Assembly (NCBI GenBank): GCA_041661865.1
Contig: JBAZTO010000014.1
Coordinates: forward strand, 1 to 64,000
Direction of reading: 5' to 3'
Origin: JBAZTO01 sp041661865
Lineage (GTDB): Bacteria > Planctomycetota > Phycisphaerae > SM23-33
DNA length: 64,000 bases
Within the stretch, counting starts at the first letter, position 1. Every line of letters begins with the position of its first letter. The position numbers and the translations under genes were made by a program. The notes under the pieces were generated by a model. That model saw only the letters and a list, made by a program, of their open reading frames with translations. It ran no database searches and was not told the DNA's origin. Below, piece after piece: positions 9,218 through 16,814 of the stretch.

Positions 9218-9279
9218 AAAGTCTTCCTTTCTTTCAGGCCCGCATCCGCGGGGTATCGCGGGAAGGGGTCGCTGAGGTT

Positions 9280-10392
9280 TCATTCCCCGCTGTCGGGGGA
9301 TTCTTCTTTGGCTTTGACCTTGGACATCTTGGGCTTGTCGCCCTTTTCGATCGGATCATCGGCGACCGTGGCCTGGTCGGCCCCGCCGTTGGCCGCTTCG
9401 GCACGCACGCGGCGGCGAGCCTGGATGCAACGAGCGTCCTGCTTGAGCTTGAAGGCCCGGGTGTAGTATTCCTCGGCCTTTCCGAATTTCCCGGTCACTT
9501 CATACATCAGCCCGGCGTTGAAGCAGGCCCCGGCATCATCGGGCTTGGCCTCGATGGCCTGGAGATAAAGATCCAGAGCCTCGGCATACTCGCCTTCCTT
9601 GGCCAGCGTGTTGCCCGTCGTCACCAGCTTGCTCTTGCCCTTCTGGAGCGGCTCATCGATGACCACCTTGTGCGGGCTGATCCGCGAGATGAACTCGAAG
9701 ACGCATTTCTCGATCAGGCCGTTGACGACCTGGTCGGCGGCAGGCAGCTTGTCGCCGCCCATGCCGATCATCGAGGTCATTTTCTCGATCCCGCCGCCCT
9801 TCTTGCCGTCCTTCTCGGAGTCAAACTCGCGCGTCACCGACACGGTCGTCAGCGTCTTGCTCGTCTGAATGTCGTCCATGGTGAAGTTCACCGCGACCAT
9901 GCAGTATCGCTTGGTGTAGGGAACGGTCTTGGTGGTCCGGTTGATGAGGTCCGGAACCTGTTTCGTGGCGTGCTCGTCGCGGGTGACCACGTGGAGGCTG
10001 CCATAGATCATGGCGTCGACGTTGGCCAGTTTGCCCACTTTGCCGGCGGTGGAGGTGTCGGAGATGGCCAGTTGGAGGTCGCGCTCGTCCATGATGGCCT
10101 TGAGACGCTTGCGATCGACCAGTTGATATCGATCATACGTGCGGTTGGCCTGCTCCAGCGAGTCGGCCAGCTTGTCCGAGGCAATGTCACCCCAGCGGCG
10201 GTCCTCGTCGGTCTGGCCGCCGAACTCGGCGATGGCCAGTTTCCTGATGGAAGCGGGAATCTCGTAGGCGGCCGGGCGGTCGTACTGCAACTGGACAGGC
10301 TTGTCGCCTTCCCCGCACCCGGCCAACGCAGCCACCGACAGTCCAAGCCCCAGCACGATCAGCGGTCTCATGCGACTGGATACCTTCATCAT
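9280..10392 (-). CDS. CsgG-like lipoprotein with TPR repeats
   Basis: This protein of 370 residues starts with a lipoprotein signal (LAGC, cysteine 26). Residues about 45-245 resemble the CsgG-type periplasmic domain: IRKLAIAEFGGQTDEDRRWG, a segment YQLVDRKRLKAIMDERDLQ, and VDAMIYGSLH. Residues about 258-325 form two tetratricopeptide repeats (EGEYAEALDLYLQAIEAKPD and a second). The tail is charged and low in complexity. In the curli system CsgG forms the outer-membrane pore, but no curli gene is present and the pore hairpins are not obvious. It is the first gene of the envelope cluster. ATG at 10392 or 10389 both follow GGAGAA closely. Confidence 0.75.
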   Translation of the reverse strand: MMKVSSRMRPLIVLGLGLSVAALAGCGEGDKPVQLQYDRPAAYEIPASIRKLAIAEFGGQTDEDRRWGDIASDKLADSLEQANRTYDRYQLVDRKRLKAIMDERDLQLAISDTSTAGKVGKLANVDAMIYGSLHVVTRDEHATKQVPDLINRTTKTVPYTKRYCMVAVNFTMDDIQTSKTLTTVSVTREFDSEKDGKKGGGIEKMTSMIGMGGDKLPAADQVVNGLIEKCVFEFISRISPHKVVIDEPLQKGKSKLVTTGNTLAKEGEYAEALDLYLQAIEAKPDDAGACFNAGLMYEVTGKFGKAEEYYTRAFKLKQDARCIQARRRVRAEAANGGADQATVADDPIEKGDKPKMSKVKAKEESPDSGE

Positions 10393-10734
10393 TCTTCTCC
10401 ACGCAGTCGATGTGAAAAGGTCGCGGGTGGCCCCGAGACCCTCAAACCCGGGTCGCTATATCTTAGGCAGGGTATAATCACCCCCCCGAGATCCTGCAAG
10501 AAAAATCCAGCGCATCCCGAAGGCGCCCATCCTTCACAACCTGCGTTGGAGAATCCTATTGCCGCCATCGCCGCTCCTGCCCGGACGCCACCGGCGTCCA
10601 TTGACTGGAATGTGGAAGGCGGGCCGGAATGGTTACAGGCCAACTTTGGGAACTTGCGGCGACTGGATCGGTCCGGTCGGGCCGCGTGTGCATGGGACGG
10701 CCAAGCCGCCTACCCGATTGATCGGCAGCGACGG
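10393..10734. other. Intergenic region between yajC and the CsgG-like gene
   Basis: No gene is seen. It holds the candidate promoter at 10471-10499 and a seven-base-pair hairpin GGACGCC/GGCGTCC at 10583-10599. That hairpin has no following T run, so it is not a typical terminator. Confidence 0.5.
10471..10499 (-). promoter_or_regulatory. Candidate promoter of the CsgG/LPP20/FlgT cluster
   Basis: On the minus strand TTGCAG (10499-10494) and TATACC (10476-10471) are separated by 17 bases. This would give a start near 10464 and a leader of about 72 bases before the CsgG-like gene. The match is moderate. Confidence 0.4.
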
Positions 10735-11250
10735 CTACTTCTGCTCGGGGGCCTGGGTCTTGGCCTCTTCGCCGGTGCCGCGGATGGCCCAGCGGGCAAA
10801 CCGCATGCGGACGTTGTTGGTCTCGTCAACCTTCACGAGCACTTCATCGTCGCGCACCTCGATGATCGTTCCGACGATCCCGCCGATGGAGGTGACCTTG
10901 TCGCCCTTCTTGAGCGACGAGAGCATCTGCTGGCGTTTCTGTTCCTGCTTCTTGCGGCTGCGGCTGGACCAGACGAACAGGATGACCAGCATGCCCATCA
11001 GGACGAACAGCATGGTCTGGTCGCCGCCGAACATGCCCTTGGGCTTGGCGGCGCCCTCGGGGCCCGCGGGGCCTGTCGTGGCGGTCTGGCTGAGCGTTCC
11101 GCCGGGGGCGGCAGCGGGAGTGGACGGGGCGGGCTTGAGTTCCTCGCCCATCGGAGCGACGGCGGGCTGGGTCGTCTGGGCCCAGGCGGGCAGGGCTGCC
11201 AGGGCCACGGCGGCCGCCAGTACCACGGCGATTGTCTTGGCAAGACGCAT
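10735..11250 (-). CDS. yajC: Preprotein translocase subunit YajC
   Basis: YajC associates with SecDF at the Sec translocon. This copy has 171 residues, longer than the usual ~110. A cleavable signal-like segment (ALPAWA) and an Ala/Pro/Thr-rich linker precede the typical core. The core has one membrane helix (about 90-107), a basic RSRKKQEQKRQQ stretch, and the cytoplasmic signature KKGDKVTSIGGIVGTI. The start at 11250 has AAAGGAAA upstream; an earlier ATG at 11289 would add an unusual N terminus. secD is not adjacent. Confidence 0.9.
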   Translation of the reverse strand: MRLAKTIAVVLAAAVALAALPAWAQTTQPAVAPMGEELKPAPSTPAAAPGGTLSQTATTGPAGPEGAAKPKGMFGGDQTMLFVLMGMLVILFVWSSRSRKKQEQKRQQMLSSLKKGDKVTSIGGIVGTIIEVRDDEVLVKVDETNNVRMRFARWAIRGTGEEAKTQAPEQK

Positions 11251-11333
11251 AAGTTTCCTTTCAATCTTGTTTGAGCGGTTGAACGTCATTGAACGAGCCG
11301 GGATTGTGCCCCATTATCACCGCCTCGTCAACC

Positions 11334-11471
11334 CTAAAGGCTGGCGTGACTCCGCAACACCCGCAAATCCCGTCGCACACGAGATGATTCCACCATTGCG
11401 GATTCTCGCGCGTTTGCCTGTTGCTCGCGTTTGAGCGCGTCCGCCCGGCCGGCCACAATGTTTTCTTCCAT
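11334..11471 (-). CDS. Possible 45-residue protein
   Basis: A short frame begins MEENIVAGRADALKREQQ and is preceded by AGAGGAA six bases from the ATG. The product would be charged and rich in Arg, Glu and Ala. It lies 83 bases upstream of yajC on the same strand, so it could be a small leader gene. There is no family match that I recognise, and the frame could be chance in a GC-rich region. Confidence 0.22.
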   Translation of the reverse strand: MEENIVAGRADALKREQQANARESAMVESSRVRRDLRVLRSHASL

Positions 11472-11543
11472 ATATTTCCTCTCATATTTGCCCGCCGCGA
11501 ATGTGAATCGTACCGTCCAATTGTAACAGGCGTTCAATCAAGT

Positions 11544-11663
11544 GAGGCGCGGAGCGGGCCGTCACGGGACGGGCGTTTCCGCAAGAATAAGGTCCATTTG
11601 AAACAAAGGCTCGATAAACACGAGGCGCGGATCAGACTGTCGCAAGCGACGGCTTCCGCAAGA
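11544..11663 (+). promoter_or_regulatory. Two tandem similar hairpins in the leader of the PEP-CTERM gene
   Basis: Two units, 11544-11586 and 11622-11663, share the left block GAGGCGCGGA and the right block TTCCGCAAGA. In each, GCGGA pairs with TCCGC, and a different inner stem is kept by base pairing (CCGTC/GACGG in the first, GTCG/CGAC in the second). Conserved flanks with covarying interiors suggest a structured RNA or repeated DNA-binding element. The second unit ends 27 bases before the GTG start. Confidence 0.5.
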
Positions 11664-11690
11664 CCACACGATCCTGAGGAGGAAACACAC

Positions 11691-12350
11691 GTGGCCAATA
11701 CTATCACCAAAACCGCATCGATTCTGACCGCCGCAATCCTTTCTTGCGTCCTTTCTCTCGTCGCTCCGGCCGGGGCTTCCATCGTGGCCGGCGACCAGGT
11801 CTCCCTCAATAACTATGACTTCAACAACGGCGGCTCCATGACCGCCTACCCCTTCGGCCCGGGTAGCTGGCAACCCTTCAAGACCTTCTGCGCTCAGCTC
11901 GACCAAAACTTGTATCTCGGCACCCCCTACAATGTCGATGCCCTGGCCTTCTCCAACGACAGCATCGTTCCCCGGACCCTCACGGAGCACACGGCCTGGC
12001 TGTACACGGCCTTCCTGGACGACACCTTGCCGAACTACGTTGCCGATGTCGCGCACGAGGCGGCTGTGCAGTACGGCGTCTGGCGATCCATGGGCTATAG
12101 CGACACCGATATGGTCAACCACGGCGCGGGGTTTTATCTCAACGCCGGCGGCGCGAAGGACAGATACTTCGCCTACGGCTGGGACCAGACGCCCTCGACT
12201 TGGTCGGGCCTGGGCAACGTGCGGGTGGCCGTCCTGAAGAACCCCTCCAATGGCTCGATGGCCCAGGACATTCTCGTGCAGGTGCCCGAGCCGGCCACGA
12301 TGAGCCTGCTGGTTATGGGCGGCCTAGCCCTGCTGGCACGGCGCAAATAG
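11691..12350 (+). CDS. PEP-CTERM sorting domain protein
   Basis: This exported protein has 219 residues. A signal peptide (ending near GAS, residue 30) precedes a middle domain of unknown fold. The C terminus has the exosortase signal: VPEPATMSLL, a hydrophobic helix and the basic end LLARRK. Such proteins are cut by an exosortase and displayed on the surface or in the matrix; the exosortase itself is not in this window. The start is GTG at 11691, because GAGGAGG lies seven bases upstream and the signal peptide begins there; the open frame extends further upstream without a start signal. A strong terminator follows directly. Confidence 0.85.
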   Translation: MANTITKTASILTAAILSCVLSLVAPAGASIVAGDQVSLNNYDFNNGGSMTAYPFGPGSWQPFKTFCAQLDQNLYLGTPYNVDALAFSNDSIVPRTLTEHTAWLYTAFLDDTLPNYVADVAHEAAVQYGVWRSMGYSDTDMVNHGAGFYLNAGGAKDRYFAYGWDQTPSTWSGLGNVRVAVLKNPSNGSMAQDILVQVPEPATMSLLVMGGLALLARRK

Positions 12351-12373
12351 GCACACCCCTCTCCGAACACGCA

Positions 12374-12408
12374 ACGGGCGATCCATCGCGGGTCGCCCGT
12401 TTTCTTTT
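12374..12408 (+). terminator. Intrinsic terminator of the PEP-CTERM gene
   Basis: An 11-base-pair stem (ACGGGCGATCC at 12374-12384 with GGGTCGCCCGT at 12390-12400, one mismatch) with a five-base loop is followed by TTTCTTTT. It begins 24 bases after the stop codon. Confidence 0.85.
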
Positions 12409-12450
12409 CGTCGTGAACGGAGTCCGGCATTCCCGGCACGGCGCATGACA

Positions 12451-12480
12451 AAGGGCCCGTGGCAATCGCCAGGGGCCCTT
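12451..12480. terminator. Hairpin between convergent genes, possible terminator of hcp
   Basis: AAGGGCCC (12451-12458) pairs with GGGCCCTT (12473-12480). Read on the minus strand the structure lies just downstream of hcp. The run of T after it is short, so confidence is moderate. Confidence 0.5.
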
Positions 12481-12504
12481 CGCACAAGTAGCGCCCGAGA
12501 CGTA

Positions 12505-14154
12505 TCAACCCAATATCGCCTTGAGGTCTTCCGCCGGCGTGGTAATGGGCATGATGTTGAACTTGTCGACCAGGACTTTCAGCACCGCCGGGGTGACGAA
12601 GGCCGGCAGGCTGGGGCCGATGCGGATGTTGCGGATGCCCAGGTGCAGCAGGCTCAGCAGGATGCACACGGCCTTCTGCTCGTACCAACTGAGCACGATG
12701 GACAGCGGCAGGTCGTTGACGCCGCAGTTGAAGGCCTTGGCCAGCGCGACGGCGATCTGGACGGCGGAGTATGCGTCGTTGCACTGCCCGACGTCCAGCA
12801 GGCGCGGGATGCCGCCGATATCGCCGAAGTCCAGCTTGTTGAAGCGGTACTTGCCGCAGGCCAGCGTCAGGATCACGCAATCATCGGGCACGGCCTGGGC
12901 GAACTCCGTGTAGTAGTTGCGGCCCGGCTTGGCGCCGTCGCAGCCGCCGATCAGGAAGAAACGGCGGATCGCGCCGCTCTTGACGGCCTCGACGACCGCC
13001 CCGGCCACGCTCATCACCGTCTCGTGGCCGAAGCCCACCAGGATGGTCTTCTCCGGCTCGTCCGCGGCGAAGCCCGGCGCCGCCAAGGCCGCGGCAATGA
13101 CCGGCGCGAAGTTGCCGTCGGCGATGTGCGTCACGCCCGGCCAGGCCACCAGGCCGGAGGTGAACAGCCGCCCCTTGTAGCCGTCGCGTGGCTTCTGGAT
13201 GCAGTTGGTGGTCATCAGGATCGCGCCGGGGAAGGCGTCGAACTCCCGGGCCTGGTCCTGCCAGGCCCCGCCATAATTGCCCACCAGGTGGCTGTACTTC
13301 TTGAGCCGCGGATAGCCGTGGGCCGGAAGCATCTCGCCGTGTGTGTAGATGTTGATGCCCTTGCCGGCCGTCTGCTTGAGCAGTTCTTCGAGATCCTTGA
13401 GATCGTGGCCGGAGACGACGATCGCCTTGCCCGCCACCGGCGTGACGCGAACCTTGGTCGGCACGGGATGGCCGTACGCGCCGGTGTTGGCGGCATCGAG
13501 CAGCCCCATGACCGTCAGGTTCACCTCGCCGCACCGCATCGCCATCGCGAACAGTTCATCGACGCTCGCGTCGCTGCGCGTGAGGAAGTCCAGGGCCTCG
13601 TGGAAGAAGGCGTACACGCCGTCGTCTTCCTTGCCCAGGATCCAGGCGTGATCGGCATAGGCAGCCGTGCCCTTCAGGCCGTACATGACAAGCTCCTGCA
13701 ACCCGGTAATGTCGGGCCCCAGGCCTTGCAGACGCTTGAGAATGGTGATCTCGCGCCCCTGTGCAGCCAGGCCGTCGATGTCCGCGGCGGGTTGGAACGT
13801 CGCCGGGCCCGACAAGGCCACGCCCTTCTGGCCGCTCTTGCGGCAGGCGCTTTCGTACAGGGCCCTGGCCTTGTCGCGCATCGCCGCGGCCCGAGCGATC
13901 ATCCCGGCAATCCGCGACGGGTCGAAGTTGACGTTGGTCACGGTGGTGAACAGGGCCTCGGTGACGAAGCGATCGATCGCGACATCCCGGGCGCCCAGTT
14001 GGCGGGCGCGGTGAGCGTATTGCGAGATGCCCTCAGCCGCGTGGACCAACAGGTCCAGCAAGGCCGCCGTGGTGGCGTCCTTGCCGCAGACACCCATAAC
14101 GGTGCAGCCGGTTCCCTTGGCGGTTTGCTCACACTGGTAGCAGAACATGCTCAT
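12505..14154 (-). CDS. hcp: Hydroxylamine reductase / hybrid-cluster protein (class I)
   Basis: Hcp contains a [4Fe-4S] cluster and a hybrid Fe-S-O cluster. It reduces hydroxylamine in vitro and protects anaerobes from nitric oxide. At 549 residues it has the family length. The N-terminal cysteines follow C-x2-C-x8-C-x5-C (MFCYQCEQTAKGTGC...VC), the class I spacing of strict anaerobes. The hybrid-cluster residues are in IYTHGEMLPAHGYP, MTTNCIQ, GGCDGAKPG, LACGKYRFN and SWYEQKA. The start at 14154 has AGGAG seven bases upstream. The gene stands alone on the minus strand, with an FNR-family site at the ideal activating position, so nitrosative or anaerobic induction is likely. Confidence 0.96.
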   Translation of the reverse strand: MSMFCYQCEQTAKGTGCTVMGVCGKDATTAALLDLLVHAAEGISQYAHRARQLGARDVAIDRFVTEALFTTVTNVNFDPSRIAGMIARAAAMRDKARALYESACRKSGQKGVALSGPATFQPAADIDGLAAQGREITILKRLQGLGPDITGLQELVMYGLKGTAAYADHAWILGKEDDGVYAFFHEALDFLTRSDASVDELFAMAMRCGEVNLTVMGLLDAANTGAYGHPVPTKVRVTPVAGKAIVVSGHDLKDLEELLKQTAGKGINIYTHGEMLPAHGYPRLKKYSHLVGNYGGAWQDQAREFDAFPGAILMTTNCIQKPRDGYKGRLFTSGLVAWPGVTHIADGNFAPVIAAALAAPGFAADEPEKTILVGFGHETVMSVAGAVVEAVKSGAIRRFFLIGGCDGAKPGRNYYTEFAQAVPDDCVILTLACGKYRFNKLDFGDIGGIPRLLDVGQCNDAYSAVQIAVALAKAFNCGVNDLPLSIVLSWYEQKAVCILLSLLHLGIRNIRIGPSLPAFVTPAVLKVLVDKFNIMPITTPAEDLKAILG

Positions 14155-14210
14155 GTACTTTCTCCTGATTGAAAATCCTTCGTGACGTCGCGCGTCCCGC
14201 GCACGCCTGC

Positions 14211-14252
14211 ATTCTAGGCTTTGAGCCAGCCGCACGGCTTGACTTGCGTCAA
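14211..14252 (-). promoter_or_regulatory. hcp promoter with FNR/CRP-family palindrome at -41.5
   Basis: The palindrome TTGACTTGCGTCAA lies at 14239-14252. On the minus strand a TAGAAT -10 box follows at 14216-14211, implying a start near 14204. The palindrome centre is then exactly 41.5 bases upstream, the classical class II activator position. The half-site TTGAC differs from the Escherichia coli FNR half-site TTGAT in one base and resembles sites of nitric-oxide-sensing members of this family. Confidence 0.7.
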
Positions 14253-14734
14253 GTTTTGGAGGATTTTCCGAAAAAGGAAATGCGAGCGTCAGACTCACAA
14301 AGGCCGCGAAGAACACGAAGAAGACTCGACACAGAGCGACAGAGACTCAGAGAGAACTGGCAAACCTTTCGTCGCAAGGCCCGCTCGGCGGGTACTCCAA
14401 AGCGGCGGATTCTTTTGTCGTTGACCCCTCTGACGCCTGCGGTATCATAAATGGACATAACAATTTGAACTTGGTCTGACCAAGCGTTCGCACCACAGGA
14501 AAACTGCGAATTTTCACACGAAGGTAGCGATTGCGTTGGCGGACTCCCGTCTGGGAGTCCGTCGGTGAATCCTCCTTCGTGGGCTTTCGCAGGCCCTCCT
14601 GTGGGGTAGTAGCTGGCGGCTCCCTTTCTTTTTGGAGATGCTGGAGAGGGTTCCCGTGCGGTCGGACAGATTCGGCACTCAACTGAACTGGGCGTGCGAC
14701 AAATCCGGGCGGAACCGGGAGACAATGGAGATTG
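14253..14734. other. Intergenic region with hairpin, start of a lower-GC segment
   Basis: No gene is supported. A perfect eight-base-pair hairpin, GGACTCCC/GGGAGTCC with a four-base loop, lies at 14541-14560. From about 14.44 kb base composition becomes clearly less GC-rich than the flanks and stays so through the next two genes. Confidence 0.5.
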
Positions 14735-15511
14735 ATGATGATTATGTACACCTGCCCGCGGTGCAAGACCCTTCTTGAAACAGACGATGCGCTGGGCATG
14801 AAGGATGAGGCATGTCCTCTCTGCAAGAAGACCAATCGAGTCCCTCCATCCAAGGCGCAGAAGCAACTTCAGAAGGACAAAGATAGGGCAGTTGAGGAAC
14901 TGAAAAAATCGCAAGCAAGGCAACTTGCAGAGCTGCAACGCCTGGCAGAAACAACAAGACGTGCGGAGGCCGAATGTCTCCAAAAACAGCAAGAGACCGA
15001 GAAACAGCAGCAATACTTTGCAGCAATTCAGCAAGCTAAGGCCAACCCGGGAACCCCCAAAGTCTGGTATTGCCAGCAGAATGGCCAGGAACGAGGTCCC
15101 ATGCAAGAGGCGTTGCTTCAAAAGTGGATCGACGACGGCCAGTTGGGGCCAGATGCTCGCGTGCGAACAAAAGAAGGCAACGCCTGGATCCAGCTTCGTG
15201 ACATTCCCGAACGGTTTCATGTCCCAGTTCATAAGACCAAGACGTTTCCCATGTCGCATGGACAGCAAGGACAAGTCGTGGCTGTCAGACCAGTCAAGAG
15301 CGCGGGTATTTCCATCATCCTCACAGTCTTCCTCGGCCCGCTTGGAATGTTTTACTCCACGATCACGGGCGCCATCATCATGACGATTGTCTCCCTGCCC
15401 CTTGCCGTGGTTACGTTCGGCCTCGGACTCATCGTAACCTGGCCGATTTGTATCATCTGGGGCGCTTTGGCTGCCAGTTCCTACAACAAGAAGGTTGCTC
15501 GCGCTAGCTAG
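14735..15511 (+). CDS. Zinc-ribbon, coiled-coil, GYF-domain membrane protein
   Basis: This protein of 258 residues has a clear domain order. An N-terminal zinc ribbon has cysteine pairs TCPRC and ACPLC. A charged coiled coil spans about 38-100. A GYF_2-type domain spans about 108-160 (WYCQQNGQERGP ... GQLGPDARVRTKEGNAWIQL). Two hydrophobic segments lie at about 190-245. GYF_2 domains occur in many bacterial membrane proteins and are thought to bind proline-rich peptides; no specific function is known. Start at 14735 or 14738 fits the GGAG upstream. Its base composition is lower in GC than neighbours, and an IS remnant follows at once, so transfer is likely. Confidence 0.75.
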   Translation: MMIMYTCPRCKTLLETDDALGMKDEACPLCKKTNRVPPSKAQKQLQKDKDRAVEELKKSQARQLAELQRLAETTRRAEAECLQKQQETEKQQQYFAAIQQAKANPGTPKVWYCQQNGQERGPMQEALLQKWIDDGQLGPDARVRTKEGNAWIQLRDIPERFHVPVHKTKTFPMSHGQQGQVVAVRPVKSAGISIILTVFLGPLGMFYSTITGAIIMTIVSLPLAVVTFGLGLIVTWPICIIWGALAASSYNKKVARAS

Positions 15512-15640
15512 TGTAGTGTCCCTAAAGCTTCTTTACAGTTGGCGATTCCAGCCAGAACCGTGTCAGCATCCTTGGTCCATGTGAAGAGTTTCAAATCGGC
15601 ATTGTGGGCGTTCAGGTAATGAAGGGCGAGATGATACAAC
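15508..15640 (-). pseudogene. IS630-family transposase remnant (C-terminal end only)
   Basis: Read on the minus strand, about 40 codons encode LHYLNAHNADLKLFTWTKD followed by ADTVLAGIANCKEALGTLH and a stop. This matches the C-terminal end of IS630-type transposases (AIxxYIxxHN...PFxWTKxAD). The rest of the transposase, including its DDE residues, is absent, because the sequence changes into the start of the acyltransferase gene. It marks an old insertion that has been truncated. Confidence 0.75.
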
Positions 15641-15681
15641 CCAGGCGCAAACGATGCGGACAGGAGGAAGGAGTGTCTGCG

Positions 15682-16692
15682 ATGTTGGCGGAGGAGAGCC
15701 ATTGGACCCGTGTGGACACAGCAGTTGGCAGCAACGCACCTCAGAACCGCTGGGCCGAAATCGACCCGAGAGGCCAACCGTGGGCACTGGGGCCACCAGA
15801 AATGATAGCCCCTGTAAGATTCGCCAGGATCGGGCTTGGTGCTTGTGTTCTGGGGTCGGGGGTTGTGCCTGTCGTCGCTTTCGCCTTTTGGGCAGAAGGC
15901 CCCTCATGGGTCTTGATGTGGACTGTGATCATCGCGTTGTTTTTCGCCGCCAAAGTGGCAATGTGGCAAGTGTTCGCTCCCAAGGGGGCCTCTGCGTCCA
16001 CTTTTCTCCGTTACTCCCTGACATGGCCTGGCATGCTCCCACGACCATTCACAAGACCAGGTCCTGCGGTCGAGTCCATAACCACCAAGGAGTGGTTGCT
16101 GGCCGCAGGAAAGACGCTCTTGGGGGTCGTTCTCATTTGGGGAGTCACGAGGTTAGTAATCCATCATAACCATCTCCTGGCAGGTTACGTCGGGATGGCT
16201 GGACTATTTGTGTTGTTGGGTTTCGGTGTTCCTCACCTCGCCTCGATGTTTTGGTGCCGCTTGGGACTGAACGTGGAGCCAATCATGCATAATCCATTGC
16301 TGGCAAGATCGCTCGCCGATTTCTGGGGCAGGCGGTGGAATAGGGCATTCCGCGATGTGGTGTGCCCATTGTTTTGTCATCCCCTTATGCCTAGGTTTGG
16401 GCGTGGAGGGGCGCTAATCATCGGGTTCTTGGTTTCCGGTCTTGTGCATGAACTGGTGATATCGTTCCCTTCCCGCAGTGGTTTCGGCGGTCCAACAGCC
16501 TATTTCCTCATGCAGGCTTTCGGCGTTCTCATTCAACGCCGCCTGAACACTCCTCACTTCGTTCGTCACCGCGTAATCCTGTCTCGGATCAGCACATTTG
16601 CGTTTCTTACGGCACCCTTGCCTTTGCTTTATCCGGCATTGTTTATTGACCGCATTGTTCTCCCATTCTTGCGTGTGATTGGTGCAACGTAA
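15682..16692 (+). CDS. MBOAT-family membrane acyltransferase (wax-synthase-like)
   Basis: This polytopic membrane protein has about 336 residues and seven to eight hydrophobic segments. The segment DFWGRRWNRAFRDVV followed about 45 residues later by FLVSGLVHELVI is the signature of wax-synthase-type members of the membrane-bound O-acyltransferase superfamily; the histidine in GLVHE is the presumed catalytic residue. The acyl acceptor is unknown. ATG at 15682 is chosen because GGAG lies eight bases upstream; earlier in-frame starts would lie inside the IS630 remnant. It shares the lower GC content of the preceding gene, and both may have arrived together. Confidence 0.75.
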   Translation: MLAEESHWTRVDTAVGSNAPQNRWAEIDPRGQPWALGPPEMIAPVRFARIGLGACVLGSGVVPVVAFAFWAEGPSWVLMWTVIIALFFAAKVAMWQVFAPKGASASTFLRYSLTWPGMLPRPFTRPGPAVESITTKEWLLAAGKTLLGVVLIWGVTRLVIHHNHLLAGYVGMAGLFVLLGFGVPHLASMFWCRLGLNVEPIMHNPLLARSLADFWGRRWNRAFRDVVCPLFCHPLMPRFGRGGALIIGFLVSGLVHELVISFPSRSGFGGPTAYFLMQAFGVLIQRRLNTPHFVRHRVILSRISTFAFLTAPLPLLYPALFIDRIVLPFLRVIGAT

Positions 16693-16814
16693 GTTATTGC
16701 CCCCCGGCCCACTTATCCGTGTTTGTCACTTGCCCTCGGGGACGTCGTCGTTGCGGCATTTGCAACCACGCCACCTGCCCGACCTCGCCGACAAAGCCGG
16801 TTATGAAACCAACT

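Noticed and set aside
9280..10392. Calling the CsgG-like lipoprotein a curli secretion pore
   Set aside because: No csgA, csgB, csgE or csgF is nearby, and the protein carries TPR repeats not present in CsgG.
10583..10599. Hairpin GGACGCC/GGCGTCC as a terminator for yajC
   Set aside because: There is no T run on either side.
14249..15274. 341-codon minus-strand frame opposite the GYF-domain gene
   Set aside because: It is antisense to a protein with clear domains and has no recognisable features.
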